Shown: positions 1-8,680 of the stretch, piece after piece
Layout of the letters: every line of letters begins with the position of its first letter
Numbering within the stretch: position 1 is the first letter of the stretch
Assembly (NCBI GenBank): GCA_037129695.1
Contig: JBAXUL010000066.1
Span: 1-21,462, forward strand
Length of the DNA stretch: 21,462 bases
Direction of reading: 5' to 3'
Source: CAINVV01 sp037129695
GTDB lineage: Bacteria; Bacteroidota; Bacteroidia; Bacteroidales; Prolixibacteraceae
Translations under genes and position numbers: made by a program
The notes under the pieces: model-generated
Told to the model about the DNA's origin: nothing
The model's database searches: none
The model's input: the letters and a program-made list of their open reading frames with translations, nothing else

Positions 1-2546
1 ATGTGATCTATGATGGCTTCGAGTTGATTGGATAAAAGCTTGTATTGAGCTTCATTGTTGATCAGGGCCATTTCGGCAGATTTGCGTTTGGTAATATCCT
101 GCCCCTGTGCGATGGTTGATACGGGCGTCAATCCATCAGAAGCAAGCAAAGTCGCTGAATTCCAAAGAACAGTCCGAACAGTCTGATCCACATTCATGAT
201 TTCAATTTCAATACTATCCAAACGATCATCGACCGAGGTTTTCCGGATCAATTCCATCGATTGGTCGACAAGTTCGACAGGGAACAAAATCTCCATCGAC
301 TGGCCGAGCACCTCCGCTTCGGCTCTTCCGGTCAGTAATTCAAACGCGTGGTTAAACCGGGTGATCCTCCATTGAGCATCCCAGACAATAATTGGCGCAT
401 TGGCAAAATTGATCAGATTTTCAAGGTAAGCATTGGATTGTCTGATTTCAGCCTCCACATTCTTGTAATTTGTGATATCCTGGGCAATACCGGAGATGTA
501 CGATGGATTACCCTCGCCATCAAGTATTGTTTCGCCTGACTCAGCCAATATATGACGTATTGAATGATCAGCATGAATGATTCGGTATTCAATTGGCCTA
601 TTTTGTGTGAAACTATTCGCATTCGAAGGCTTTACGATATGGAGGTCATCCGGATGAATGACATTGGAAATGGCAGTTCCAAGCGACCCGGTAAAATTTT
701 CCCTGTCAATGCCAAAGATCCGGTACATCTCGTCTGACCAGATGACCTCGCCTGTTTTCAGATTCCACTCCCAGTTTCCCAAATGTGCAACAGCCTGTGC
801 CTTCCTTAACCATTCAGCAGATTTTTTGATCTGAAGATTACTTTCCACCAAGGCTTCCTCGGCCATTTTTCGATCAGTGATATCGTGTGCGGCAGCATAC
901 ACCTGATCATTCCCCATTTTGGTAGCATTCCACTCAAACCACCGATAAGTTCCATCTTTCTTCCGATAGCGGTTCTCATATTTCATGGTTGTATTACCCA
1001 TCATCTGTCGCTCAACCTCAATTTGCGTAGATAGCAGATCGTCAGGATGGAGTAATGACCAATAAGGAATGTTTAGAAGTTCATCCTTGGTGTACCCGAG
1101 AATTCTTTCCCACTCAGAATTCAGTTGTTTGAAATATCCGTCAGGGCTGGCAATGACGATCAGCTCAGGAACAAGATTAAAGAATTGCTCCAGTTCAAAT
1201 TTGGCAGAAACCAATTCCAATTCTACTTTTTTGCGACTCGAAATATCGAAGCAATGACCAATGAAACCTATAAATTCACCGGCACTGTCAAAATTGGGAG
1301 TACCTATATCAAGCAGCCAACGATATTCGCCGGATGAATGCATTAACCGGTATTCCATCTCAAACGGTTCGTGTTGATCGAAGGATGTCACATATATATC
1401 AAGACATCTTTCAAGATCATCCGGATGAACGCCTTCAGCCCATCCGTTTCCAATTTCCTGGTCAATGGTGCGACCGGTAAACTCCAGCCAGATTTTGTTA
1501 AAAAAATGGCAAAGTTTGTCGGTGCCGGCTATCCAAATAAGCGCCATCCCCGAGTCGGCAAGCATCCGGTACTGAAACTCTTTCTCCCGCAGCTCTTCCT
1601 CGGCCTTTTTACGTGTGGTAATATCCCGAATAATTGCGGTGAAAAATATCCCTTTGGCTGTTTCCCATTTTGCAAGGGATAATTCGATGGGGAATTCATA
1701 TCCTGTTTTGTGCAGACCAAGCAGTTCAACTGTATTTCCAACTATTTGATATTCTCCGCCGGCAATTTTGCTGCGGATGCTTTCAGAATGCATATTTGAA
1801 TATTTGGCCGGAACGATCATGGCCAGGTCTTTACCAATAATTTCACTTTCTGAGTATCCGAATATTCTTTCAGCACCCTGATTCCACTCCTCAATAAGCC
1901 CTAAACTGTTAATGGAAATGATGGCATCATTGGCAGAGTGAGAAATGGCATGGAACCGCTCTTCACTTTGCCGCAATGACTCCTCCATCTGATTCTTTTC
2001 TGTGATATCGAGCGTGGTCACAATACATTGTTCAGTTCCCGCAACCATTCTTCCGGTCAGGAGAACATTCAATTGGGTATCGCCACTGGTCATAAGTATG
2101 ATCTCGCAGGTTTGAACGGTTTTGCCGGTGAATATATTTTTCAGAAAGTGGTTGAAAATATGCCTGGTATTGGCCGATACATATAATCCAAACAGTTTAT
2201 TTTTCACAAAAGACCGTTCAGAACCAAGCATTTTTGCACCTGTGAGATTCAATAAAACGATCTCACCCTCCCTGGTTAGCGTGAAATATCCTGATGGCGA
2301 AAAATCGTACAATTCGGCATATTTATGCTCACTATCTTCTATCCTTTCTATCGCCTTTTTGAGTTCCGCTTTTTCAAATTCAAGTTCTTTGTTTCTGAAC
2401 TCGAGCTCAGACTGGTAAGCATTCTGTTCGTTCAGCAGATCAAGTAACTCATTCCTGGATAATTGCGAATCAGGATCCACAGGTTCCCTATTGGCCTGCG
2501 AATCCGTCTTTTGTTTTTTATTTTCAAAGTCGCTGTTGCTTTGCAT
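1..2546 (-). CDS. Multi-PAS sensor protein, probable histidine kinase (C-terminus beyond window)
   Basis: An open frame runs from the ATG at 2546 to the window edge without a stop, giving 848 codons; the end of the gene is missing. The protein starts with a charged coiled-coil region (about residues 28-75). About six PAS/PAC units follow, at roughly 72-185, 195-312, 322-440, 450-560, 585-695 and 705-822. Typical PAC ends are visible, such as DITEKNQ, DITTRKKAEEEL, DITDRKMAEEAL and QDITKRKSAEMAL, and HPDD motifs appear in units 3, 4 and 5. A seventh unit may begin at about 830. No transmembrane segment or signal peptide is seen, so it is probably cytosolic and senses an internal cue. No HisKA or ATPase domain lies inside the window, so the kinase call is inference from family architecture; a diguanylate cyclase or other output is also possible. 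It is the last gene seen downstream of dnaK, separated by 100 bases, and may be a separate unit. Confidence 0.85.
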   Translation of the reverse strand, partial: MQSNSDFENKKQKTDSQANREPVDPDSQLSRNELLDLLNEQNAYQSELEFRNKELEFEKAELKKAIERIEDSEHKYAELYDFSPSGYFTLTREGEIVLLNLTGAKMLGSERSFVKNKLFGLYVSANTRHIFNHFLKNIFTGKTVQTCEIILMTSGDTQLNVLLTGRMVAGTEQCIVTTLDITEKNQMEESLRQSEERFHAISHSANDAIISINSLGLIEEWNQGAERIFGYSESEIIGKDLAMIVPAKYSNMHSESIRSKIAGGEYQIVGNTVELLGLHKTGYEFPIELSLAKWETAKGIFFTAIIRDITTRKKAEEELREKEFQYRMLADSGMALIWIAGTDKLCHFFNKIWLEFTGRTIDQEIGNGWAEGVHPDDLERCLDIYVTSFDQHEPFEMEYRLMHSSGEYRWLLDIGTPNFDSAGEFIGFIGHCFDISSRKKVELELVSAKFELEQFFNLVPELIVIASPDGYFKQLNSEWERILGYTKDELLNIPYWSLLHPDDLLSTQIEVERQMMGNTTMKYENRYRKKDGTYRWFEWNATKMGNDQVYAAAHDITDRKMAEEALVESNLQIKKSAEWLRKAQAVAHLGNWEWNLKTGEVIWSDEMYRIFGIDRENFTGSLGTAISNVIHPDDLHIVKPSNANSFTQNRPIEYRIIHADHSIRHILAESGETILDGEGNPSYISGIAQDITNYKNVEAEIRQSNAYLENLINFANAPIIVWDAQWRITRFNHAFELLTGRAEAEVLGQSMEILFPVELVDQSMELIRKTSVDDRLDSIEIEIMNVDQTVRTVLWNSATLLASDGLTPVSTIAQGQDITKRKSAEMALINNEAQYKLLSNQLEAIIDH

Positions 2547-2646
2547 TTTCGTGTTATTAGTAGTAGTACTTCGATTAGGTGTCTATTATTCTAAAAACTG
2601 AAATTCCCCTTAAAACAGGTATTTTGGCATCCTTACAATTAAGTAA

Positions 2647-4449
2647 TCACTCTTTTCCCATCAACTTCTCGCCCGTTGTTTTACAAATATCGCCCAAATG
2701 ATTCATGGACATCTCCAGCCATTCAAAATCCTTTTCACTTTGTGCCACTTTCAAGTCATCCATAGCGAAAACAATGGCCTCTAAAAGGTCATCAGGTAAG
2801 CCTTGGCCATATTTGCTGATCAAATTTTCCGTTTCAATAATTTGATAGTCGGCCTGATTGCTTTTGACCACCCATTCCTTCATTTCCAGGTCTTCCCGGG
2901 CATGCTGCAGGGCATCTTCCTTCATCCGGCTAATATCTTCTTCCGAAAGACCGGAGGATGCTTCAATCCTGACTTGCTGAGATTTGTCGGTTAGCTGGTC
3001 TTTTGCATGGACATGCAGTATGCCGTTGGCATCAATGTCGAAGGTGACCTCGATTTTTGGAATACTTCTGGGCAAAGGCGGTATCTCATCGAAATGAAAC
3101 CTGCCAATACTGCGGTTCTTGTTGGCCATCAGACGATCGCCTTGTAATACGTGAATTTCCACAGAAACCTGATTGTCAATAGCCGTTGAAAATATTTCAG
3201 ACTGACGGGTTGGAATCGTCGTATTGGCTTCTATCAACCTGGTCATCACACCCCCTCTTGTTTCTATGCCAAGTGCCAGTGGTATCACATCCAATAAGAG
3301 TACATCCTTTACTTCCCCGGAAAGCACCCCTCCCTGTATGGCAGCTCCAATGGCTACGACCTCATCAGGATTCACCCCGGTGGAAGGCTCTTTTCCGAAA
3401 AAATCCCTGACCATTCTTTGTACGGCCGGTATTCGGGTAGATCCGCCTACAAGTATGACTTCATCCAGATCGGAGGCTTTCAGACGCGCATTTTTTAATG
3501 CCTGCTGACAGGCCGGAAGGGTGGATTGTAGCAGATTATCCGTTAATTTATCAAATTGAGTCCGGGATAGCTTTTTTGAAATATGCCTTGACACCCCGTT
3601 CCCGGACATAATAAAAGGCAAGTTGATAACCGCTTCCAAGGAAACTGACAATTCAATTTTAGCCTTTTCAGCAGCCTCTTTCATGCGATGCATGACCAGC
3701 GGATCGAGCGAAAGTTCCACCCTTTCATCTTTTCTGAATTCATCCTTCAACCAGTCAATGATGGCATGGTCAAAATCATCGCCTCCCAAGTGTGTGTCGC
3801 CGTTGGTAGATTTAACTTCGAATACCCCATTCCCTAATTCAAGGATCGAGACATCAAAAGTTCCGCCACCCAGATCATATACAGCCACTTTAATGTCTGA
3901 ATTTCTCTTATCCAACCCATAGGCCAGTGCTGCCGCGGTGGGTTCATTGATAATCCGCCTGACCGTTAATCCGGCAATCTCACCCGACTCTTTCGTCGCC
4001 TGACGTTGGGCATCGTTAAAATAGGCGGGAACCGTAATAACTGCCTCGCTGATGGTCTGCCCAAGGTATTCTTCCGCTGTTCTTTTCATTTCCTGAAGCA
4101 GAATGGCAGAAATTTCCTGAGGCGAATACATCCTACCGGAAATATCGACACAGGGAGTGTTGTGATCACCTTTCAAAACCTTAAACGGCATCTGGCTAAC
4201 CTCTTTCAGAACCAGCTCATAGGTTTCTCCCATGAACCGTTTGATAGAGAATACAGTATTTTCCGGATTATAAATGGCTTGCCTCTTGGCCGTCTCACCC
4301 ACCTTCCGCTCCCCGGTATCTGTAAATCCAACGATGGATGGTGTTGTTCTGCCTCCTTCACTATTGAGAATTACAATAGGCTCATTTCCTTCCATGACAG
4401 CCATACAGCAGTTTGTGGTTCCCAAATCAATCCCCAATATTTTACCCAT
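2647..4449 (-). CDS. dnaK: DnaK-type Hsp70 chaperone in the gas vesicle cluster
   Basis: This is a 600-residue Hsp70. The ATPase domain (about 1-380) shows the phosphate-1 signature GIDLGTTNCC near residue 6, the phosphate-2 signature DLGGGTFDVS near 192 and the adenosine motif ILVGGSTRIPAVQ near 332. The interdomain linker VLLLDVIPL (383-391) and a full beta substrate-binding domain follow. Hsp70s bind exposed hydrophobic segments in an ATP-driven cycle stimulated by J-domain proteins. The lid is short and ends at KLMGKE, without the disordered tail that usually brings DnaK to about 630-640 residues. This fits a specialised paralogue rather than the housekeeping copy, but that is inference. 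It follows gvpK by 37 bases in the same orientation. No grpE is visible. A J domain fused to GvpF/L (11817-12857) and a DnaJ-like zinc protein (18584-18895) occur in the same cluster, so gas vesicle proteins are likely clients. Confidence 0.95.
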   Translation of the reverse strand: MGKILGIDLGTTNCCMAVMEGNEPIVILNSEGGRTTPSIVGFTDTGERKVGETAKRQAIYNPENTVFSIKRFMGETYELVLKEVSQMPFKVLKGDHNTPCVDISGRMYSPQEISAILLQEMKRTAEEYLGQTISEAVITVPAYFNDAQRQATKESGEIAGLTVRRIINEPTAAALAYGLDKRNSDIKVAVYDLGGGTFDVSILELGNGVFEVKSTNGDTHLGGDDFDHAIIDWLKDEFRKDERVELSLDPLVMHRMKEAAEKAKIELSVSLEAVINLPFIMSGNGVSRHISKKLSRTQFDKLTDNLLQSTLPACQQALKNARLKASDLDEVILVGGSTRIPAVQRMVRDFFGKEPSTGVNPDEVVAIGAAIQGGVLSGEVKDVLLLDVIPLALGIETRGGVMTRLIEANTTIPTRQSEIFSTAIDNQVSVEIHVLQGDRLMANKNRSIGRFHFDEIPPLPRSIPKIEVTFDIDANGILHVHAKDQLTDKSQQVRIEASSGLSEEDISRMKEDALQHAREDLEMKEWVVKSNQADYQIIETENLISKYGQGLPDDLLEAIVFAMDDLKVAQSEKDFEWLEMSMNHLGDICKTTGEKLMGKE

Positions 4450-4486
4450 TGTGTCTTTTCCAGGTATTCTTTGATAATAATTTCTG

Positions 4487-4843
4487 CTACATTAAATCAC
4501 CCAATGGGCCAAGATTGATATTCAGATCCCTGTCGGTGAAGTTAAAATGTTTTTTTAATTCCTCCATCTTCATCTCCAGTTTCATGAGTGTTTCACCCAG
4601 TCTTTCAATCTCTTCATCTGTAAGCGAACCGCCATCAACTCGGCGCATGGCCTGCTTTTCGACCAGTTTCCTGATCAATTCGACCAAGGTCAGCACCAGT
4701 TTGGCCAGCCCCGAATCTGCATTATCCGGAGTCAGGGAGAGTCGGCTTTCTTCAATGGCTGTCAGGCTGTTTACCTCTTCTGAAATATCATTGATGGAAA
4801 GATCCACGGTTCCGGTGTTACAGAGTAATTTACTTTCACTCAT
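4487..4843 (-). CDS. gvpK: Gas vesicle protein GvpK
   Basis: The 118-residue product carries the conserved GvpK core: GLAKLVLTLVELIRKLVEKQ, then RRVDGGSLTDEEIERLG, then a helical stretch ending in DLNINLGPLGDL. GvpK is a small conserved protein needed for gas vesicle assembly in several species; its exact biochemical role is not settled. An in-frame ATG lies upstream at 4891. I prefer the ATG at 4843 because the protein then starts MSESKLL, does not overlap the preceding gvpF/L gene (stop at 4852) and has the usual family length. It sits between a gvpF/L gene and dnaK, 8 bases after the former. No Shine-Dalgarno sequence precedes it. The family call is secure. Confidence 0.93.
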   Translation of the reverse strand: MSESKLLCNTGTVDLSINDISEEVNSLTAIEESRLSLTPDNADSGLAKLVLTLVELIRKLVEKQAMRRVDGGSLTDEEIERLGETLMKLEMKMEELKKHFNFTDRDLNINLGPLGDLM

Positions 4844-4851
4844 ATTTTTGG

Positions 4852-5604
4852 TTATTTTAAATTGACGTCGATAAAACTGTAAGGCGGCCATGGTCCGGTC
4901 AATATGAAATTCATCTCCGGATATTTGTTTTGCATCTCATGAATAGCCTTTACCAATCCTTGTTTGTTGTCCTTTTTCAGTAAAAATACGGCATCGATGA
5001 TGGTGGTAGCCGTTGTCATCTTTTTGATTTTTTTATCTGCCTCCAGGAAAATAAGAAATCCCGAAAATTCAGCGATAATCGCATCTACATAGTGCAAAAC
5101 CATCTCTTCGATCCTGTGCGTGCTGAGTTTTCTGTTAATATATTCTCTGAAAACGGAGTCCTCGCTTTCCGGATCCGACTTTTGCAAAGGCTTTCCAACC
5201 GATTCGGACCTGGACTGAAGGTTTATCTTCAATTTCTCTGTATCACACATGACTTTCAATCCAAATTCGTGCTTATTTTCAACTTTCCGCAGATTCTGAT
5301 CAATATCCGAATAATTATTTTCGAGCATGCCAACGACAGCTTCCTCCGAATCCATCAGGGACCCATATCGCATTGGAAGCAACGTAAAAATGGTAGAAAT
5401 ATTTTCAACCACCTGAGCGAAGGCAATCGCTTCTGATTTAACATTCGCAAGGTCAGCTCTATTCGTACGACTCACAACAGCAGCAATTTCCTGAAAGGCT
5501 ATGATCTGCAAATCCTCTCCCAAAATTCCCCTCATTCCTTTCAATTGTAGTTGGAAGGCCTCGTCTCTGTTCGCAGAAATGATGGCATAAATCATTTGTT
5601 TCAT
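4852..5604 (-). CDS. gvpF/L: GvpF/GvpL family gas vesicle protein (copy 5)
   Basis: This 250-residue protein has the GvpF/L pattern. It starts with a beta strand (MIYAIIS), has the central LLPMRYGSLM element (about 75-84) and ends with LTGPWPPYSFIDV. Family members are accessory proteins that bind GvpA early in assembly and probably keep it soluble; one crystal structure is known to pair a ferredoxin-like domain with an alpha-helical domain. The central coiled stretch is long, with an acidic insertion around SDPESEDS. The WPPYSF ending groups it with the copy at 8677-9474, apart from the three copies at 10236-12857. It lies 137 bases after the hybrid kinase and directly before gvpK. It is separated from the main gvpF/L-G-O block by the kinase, so it may have its own promoter. 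Confidence 0.92.
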   Translation of the reverse strand: MKQMIYAIISANRDEAFQLQLKGMRGILGEDLQIIAFQEIAAVVSRTNRADLANVKSEAIAFAQVVENISTIFTLLPMRYGSLMDSEEAVVGMLENNYSDIDQNLRKVENKHEFGLKVMCDTEKLKINLQSRSESVGKPLQKSDPESEDSVFREYINRKLSTHRIEEMVLHYVDAIIAEFSGFLIFLEADKKIKKMTTATTIIDAVFLLKKDNKQGLVKAIHEMQNKYPEMNFILTGPWPPYSFIDVNLK

Positions 5605-5646
5605 ATACTCTACTATTTAAATTTTTAATGGCCTAACGGAATTCGC

Positions 5647-5662
5647 AAGGATTTTCATCCTT
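5647..5662 (-). other. Small perfect hairpin with GAAA loop in the kinase-gvpF/L gap
   Basis: On the minus strand the sequence reads AAGGAT-GAAA-ATCCTT, a 6-base-pair stem closed by a GNRA-type tetraloop. It lies in the 137-base space between the hybrid kinase stop and the gvpF/L start at 5604. It has no T-run on the transcribed strand, so it is not a convincing terminator of the operon. It could be an RNA processing or stability element, or chance. Confidence 0.25.
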
Positions 5663-5741
5663 TTTGTTGATGATTTCCATTTATGTCCATTTGCTTCGTG
5701 AAAAACTGTTTGTTTGCGAAATTGACAGGATAAATTATCGG

Positions 5742-8363
5742 TTAGTTTTTGAAATATTTCTTAATGAGCATCAATAATTCCTGAATATCAATCGGTTTGG
5801 CAATATAATCGTTGCAGCCTGCTTCAATCGCCTTTTCCCTGTCAGGCGTAAGTGCGTAGGCTGTTTGTGCAATGATGATTACATTGGAATTAAATTCCCG
5901 AATGATCTTCGTCGCATCATATCCATTCATTTCCGGCATCTGAATATCCATAAGGATCAGATCAATGTCCGGGTTGTGGCGACAGACTTCAACTGCCTCC
6001 AACCCCGTTCTTGCCTTCAAAACTTCCTTGCCAAATATTCTGACAGCTCTGGAAAGAAGCAACTCGGAGGTCTCATCATCCTCCGCCACCAGAATTTTCA
6101 GCTTCGAAACAGGTGGTTTTGCCTGCTTCTCCGGCTTATGAACCTGACCGGAATGAAAGTCACCATATTTTTTTATCGGCTCAATTGAATTGGGAATAGT
6201 AAAATAAAAAGTTGAACCAATCACCTCGTCTTGCCCTTCGGCAGGTAAACCCAAACTTCCAATTTCCTCGCTGTTTTTCACCAAATCCTCGTGACCTTTG
6301 TTGCTTTCTACCCAAATTTTACCCCCGTGCATCTCGACATAGGCCTTAGAAATTGACAATCCCAATCCTGCACCTTCATAATTGTAATTGCTGGATTCGC
6401 TGCCTCGCCTAAACCGTTCGAAAATAATCTTTCTATTCTCCGGGCTGATTCCGATTCCGGTATCCCTCACATAAAATATGGGACTCGCGGGAGTGCTTTC
6501 CGGGTTTACATAATACCCGATTTCGATATATCCCGTTTTTGAATATTTGATCGAATTCTTCACCAGATTGGTGAGAATGGCCGAGAACTTCACCTTGTCC
6601 ATATTGAGCATGGCCTCATTGTAAGACCAGGCATTTTTATAGAACAACTGCATCCCCTTGCCTTCTACTTCTGACTTAAAAATATGGTAAATAGCCTCAA
6701 TTTGCTCATTGATATTTGCATCCTTCCTGTCAATGACCATCAAACCTGCTTCTATTTTTGAAATGTCTACAATGTCATTGATGATGTTGAGCATTCGTAT
6801 TCCGCTTTTCTCAATAATGCGGATGTACTCCTGCTGTTCTTCCCCGGAGAGATTTGGCTCCTTGAGCAGCTCGGCAAATCCAAGAATACCATTCATTGGT
6901 GTCCGGATCTCATGACTCATATTGGCCAGAAAGGCTGATTTCAGGCGGTCACTTTTTTCAGCCATTTCCTTGGCTACAACCAGGTCAGCAATCATCTTCT
7001 TCCTTTCCGTCACATCTTCCTTTAATGCAATGAAGGAAGTAATTTCGCCCTCATTGTTTCGGATAGGAGAAATTACTGCGCTATCCCAGTATAAATCGCC
7101 GTTTTTCTTTGCATTTTGAAATTCACCATGCCAGTCTTTTCCCGATAAAATTGTCTTCCAAAGTGCCGCATAAAATTCTTTGGACTGATTTCCTGATTGC
7201 AGTATCCGCGAATTTTTCCCTCTGACTTCATCAAAGGTATAGCCGGTAATCTCAGTAAATTTAGGGTTCGTATATTCAATTTCACCCTCCTTATTCGTTA
7301 TCACCAGCGATACCGGACTTTGTTCAATTGCCCTGCTCAATAATTTCAACTGCTTTTCAGTCTGTTTGCGATGAGTAATATCCAAAAATGAGGACAAAAT
7401 GCAAATTGGCAGGCCAAAATCATTCATCACCAGACTTGAAGTAACGTTCACATCGAAGAACTCACCACTTTTAGCTTTTGCAACCAGTTCTCCATGCCAC
7501 TTTCCTTTGGCGTTCACCAGATCCAGGACACTCGACACCTTTCTGTTTACCTTCCAGAAATGATCAAGAGATTTGCCGAGCACTTCAGAAGAGGAACTAT
7601 AACCCCACAATTTAAGAAATGCAAGATTTACGTAATTGATATTTCCTTTGAGGTCTGAAGTAACAATTGCGCTTGTGGCGGATTCTATGGCCCAATCCTT
7701 GATTTGCATTTCATATTCTGATTGCTTGCGTAGTGTGATATCAAAATAACTGATCACAATTTCCGAAATGACTCCCTTTGCATCAAAAAAAGGAGAACCA
7801 TTGGCCAAGAGCCAGACAATGTCTTTCGAAACAGGTCGGATTACACCAAACAGAAAATTTTTGATGGGTTGTTTGTGCAGGATTATCTGGCTGACCGGAT
7901 ATTCTTCCACAGACATTGGAATGTTCGGTTCCCTGATAAATTGCCAGTGGGGGTCATTGGCATCCATTCCAAGCATCGGATGAACATTCAACTCAAAAAG
8001 CACAGAGGCCTGTTGATTGTAGGAAATAACAGAAGTATCGTGCGCATAAACAACAATTCCTGCACCCAGATTCCTGAACAGGTTGGTGTACCGCATTTCG
8101 AATTTCTTCTCCGTCGTGCAGCTTTCTGTTGCAACAACATTAACTTGAAACGGCTCCATTTGAAACAGTTCATTTAACTCAATGATTCGGCTTTCGCACA
8201 ATATATCATTGGCTATGCTCACGTTTGGGTTTTCATGTGGCATTTTAAATAACTCTCCATTGTTGATTAGCGGATCATTCATAATGATGTATTCATGACG
8301 TTGACTATATTTATCGTTGACTTTTAAATGGATGGCCTGTTCTTTTGAAGCCACTCGTTTCAT
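5742..8363 (-). CDS. Hybrid sensor histidine kinase with three PAS domains and a receiver
   Basis: This 873-residue protein has PAS units at about 90-213, 222-333 and 342-455. A HisKA domain follows, with its phospho-accepting histidine at 484 in NMSHEIRTPMNG. The ATPase domain shows an N box around N599-N603, DTGIGIS at 634 and GAGLGLS at 664. A C-terminal receiver (about 755-870) has acidic residues EDD at 761-763, phospho-acceptor D806 in LMDIQMP and K856 in AKPID. All key residues are present, so it should be active. No transmembrane segment is seen, which points to a cytoplasmic signal. It contains no DNA-binding domain, so output probably goes through a response regulator not found in the window or by protein contact. 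It lies inside the gvp cluster between the gvpM/S-like gene (110-base gap) and a gvpF/L gene (137-base gap), which suggests a role in controlling buoyancy. Confidence 0.95.
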   Translation of the reverse strand: MKRVASKEQAIHLKVNDKYSQRHEYIIMNDPLINNGELFKMPHENPNVSIANDILCESRIIELNELFQMEPFQVNVVATESCTTEKKFEMRYTNLFRNLGAGIVVYAHDTSVISYNQQASVLFELNVHPMLGMDANDPHWQFIREPNIPMSVEEYPVSQIILHKQPIKNFLFGVIRPVSKDIVWLLANGSPFFDAKGVISEIVISYFDITLRKQSEYEMQIKDWAIESATSAIVTSDLKGNINYVNLAFLKLWGYSSSSEVLGKSLDHFWKVNRKVSSVLDLVNAKGKWHGELVAKAKSGEFFDVNVTSSLVMNDFGLPICILSSFLDITHRKQTEKQLKLLSRAIEQSPVSLVITNKEGEIEYTNPKFTEITGYTFDEVRGKNSRILQSGNQSKEFYAALWKTILSGKDWHGEFQNAKKNGDLYWDSAVISPIRNNEGEITSFIALKEDVTERKKMIADLVVAKEMAEKSDRLKSAFLANMSHEIRTPMNGILGFAELLKEPNLSGEEQQEYIRIIEKSGIRMLNIINDIVDISKIEAGLMVIDRKDANINEQIEAIYHIFKSEVEGKGMQLFYKNAWSYNEAMLNMDKVKFSAILTNLVKNSIKYSKTGYIEIGYYVNPESTPASPIFYVRDTGIGISPENRKIIFERFRRGSESSNYNYEGAGLGLSISKAYVEMHGGKIWVESNKGHEDLVKNSEEIGSLGLPAEGQDEVIGSTFYFTIPNSIEPIKKYGDFHSGQVHKPEKQAKPPVSKLKILVAEDDETSELLLSRAVRIFGKEVLKARTGLEAVEVCRHNPDIDLILMDIQMPEMNGYDATKIIREFNSNVIIIAQTAYALTPDREKAIEAGCNDYIAKPIDIQELLMLIKKYFKN

Positions 8364-8473
8364 ATATCACCGATTCGTCTGGGGATCATGGTCCCGGTTG
8401 GTTAGGAAAATCAGCTTTCTTGATCGTAAAGCCGATGAATAAACTTCAACCGGCACTTCTCAGACTATATTTT

Positions 8474-8680
8474 CTATTTCTCGGAAATGAGCTTTGATGC
8501 CTTTAGCTTTTCCATGGTCTCTACAGAACTCAACATGAGTTTTACTCCCACATAAACCAGGTCGATGTCGGCCACCGAAATGACCAGATCTCCGGTCAGG
8601 ATTACTCCCTTGTTGAGAACTCTGTCAAGCAATTCAAGGATGGTGATGTCCTTTGACTCATCTATCACATTCGTATTCAT
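8474..8680 (-). CDS. GvpA-family minor protein, GvpM/GvpS type
   Basis: The 68-residue product has the GvpA-family fold signature: LLDRVLNKGVILTGDLVISV, then ADIDLVYVGVKLMLSSVET. The LTGDLVISVADIDLVY pattern is that of the GvpM/GvpS/GvpJ side of the family rather than shell GvpA, which has VVDAWVRVSLVGIE here. Such paralogues are minor, hydrophobic components thought to start or shape the vesicle. Its ATG overlaps the stop of the preceding gvpF/L gene by four bases (ATGA), so translation is probably coupled. It ends the tightly packed block that starts at 12857. The subfamily letter cannot be fixed from sequence alone. Confidence 0.88.
   Translation of the reverse strand: MNTNVIDESKDITILELLDRVLNKGVILTGDLVISVADIDLVYVGVKLMLSSVETMEKLKASKLISEK

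Noticed and set aside
2122..2418. Plus-strand open frame of about 98 codons
   Set aside because: It lies antisense to the long multi-PAS reading frame, which runs unbroken from 2546 to the edge and has clear domain structure.
4006..4518. Plus-strand open frame of 170 codons
   Set aside because: It is antisense to dnaK and extends into the gvpK end; the protein has no recognisable features, while the minus-strand DnaK is unmistakable.
4844..4891. Upstream extension of gvpK to the ATG at 4891
   Set aside because: It overlaps the preceding gvpF/L gene and adds residues outside the conserved GvpK region.
5647..5670. Rho-independent terminator in the kinase-gvpF/L gap
   Set aside because: The T-run follows the stem on the plus strand, where no gene is transcribed; the minus strand has none.
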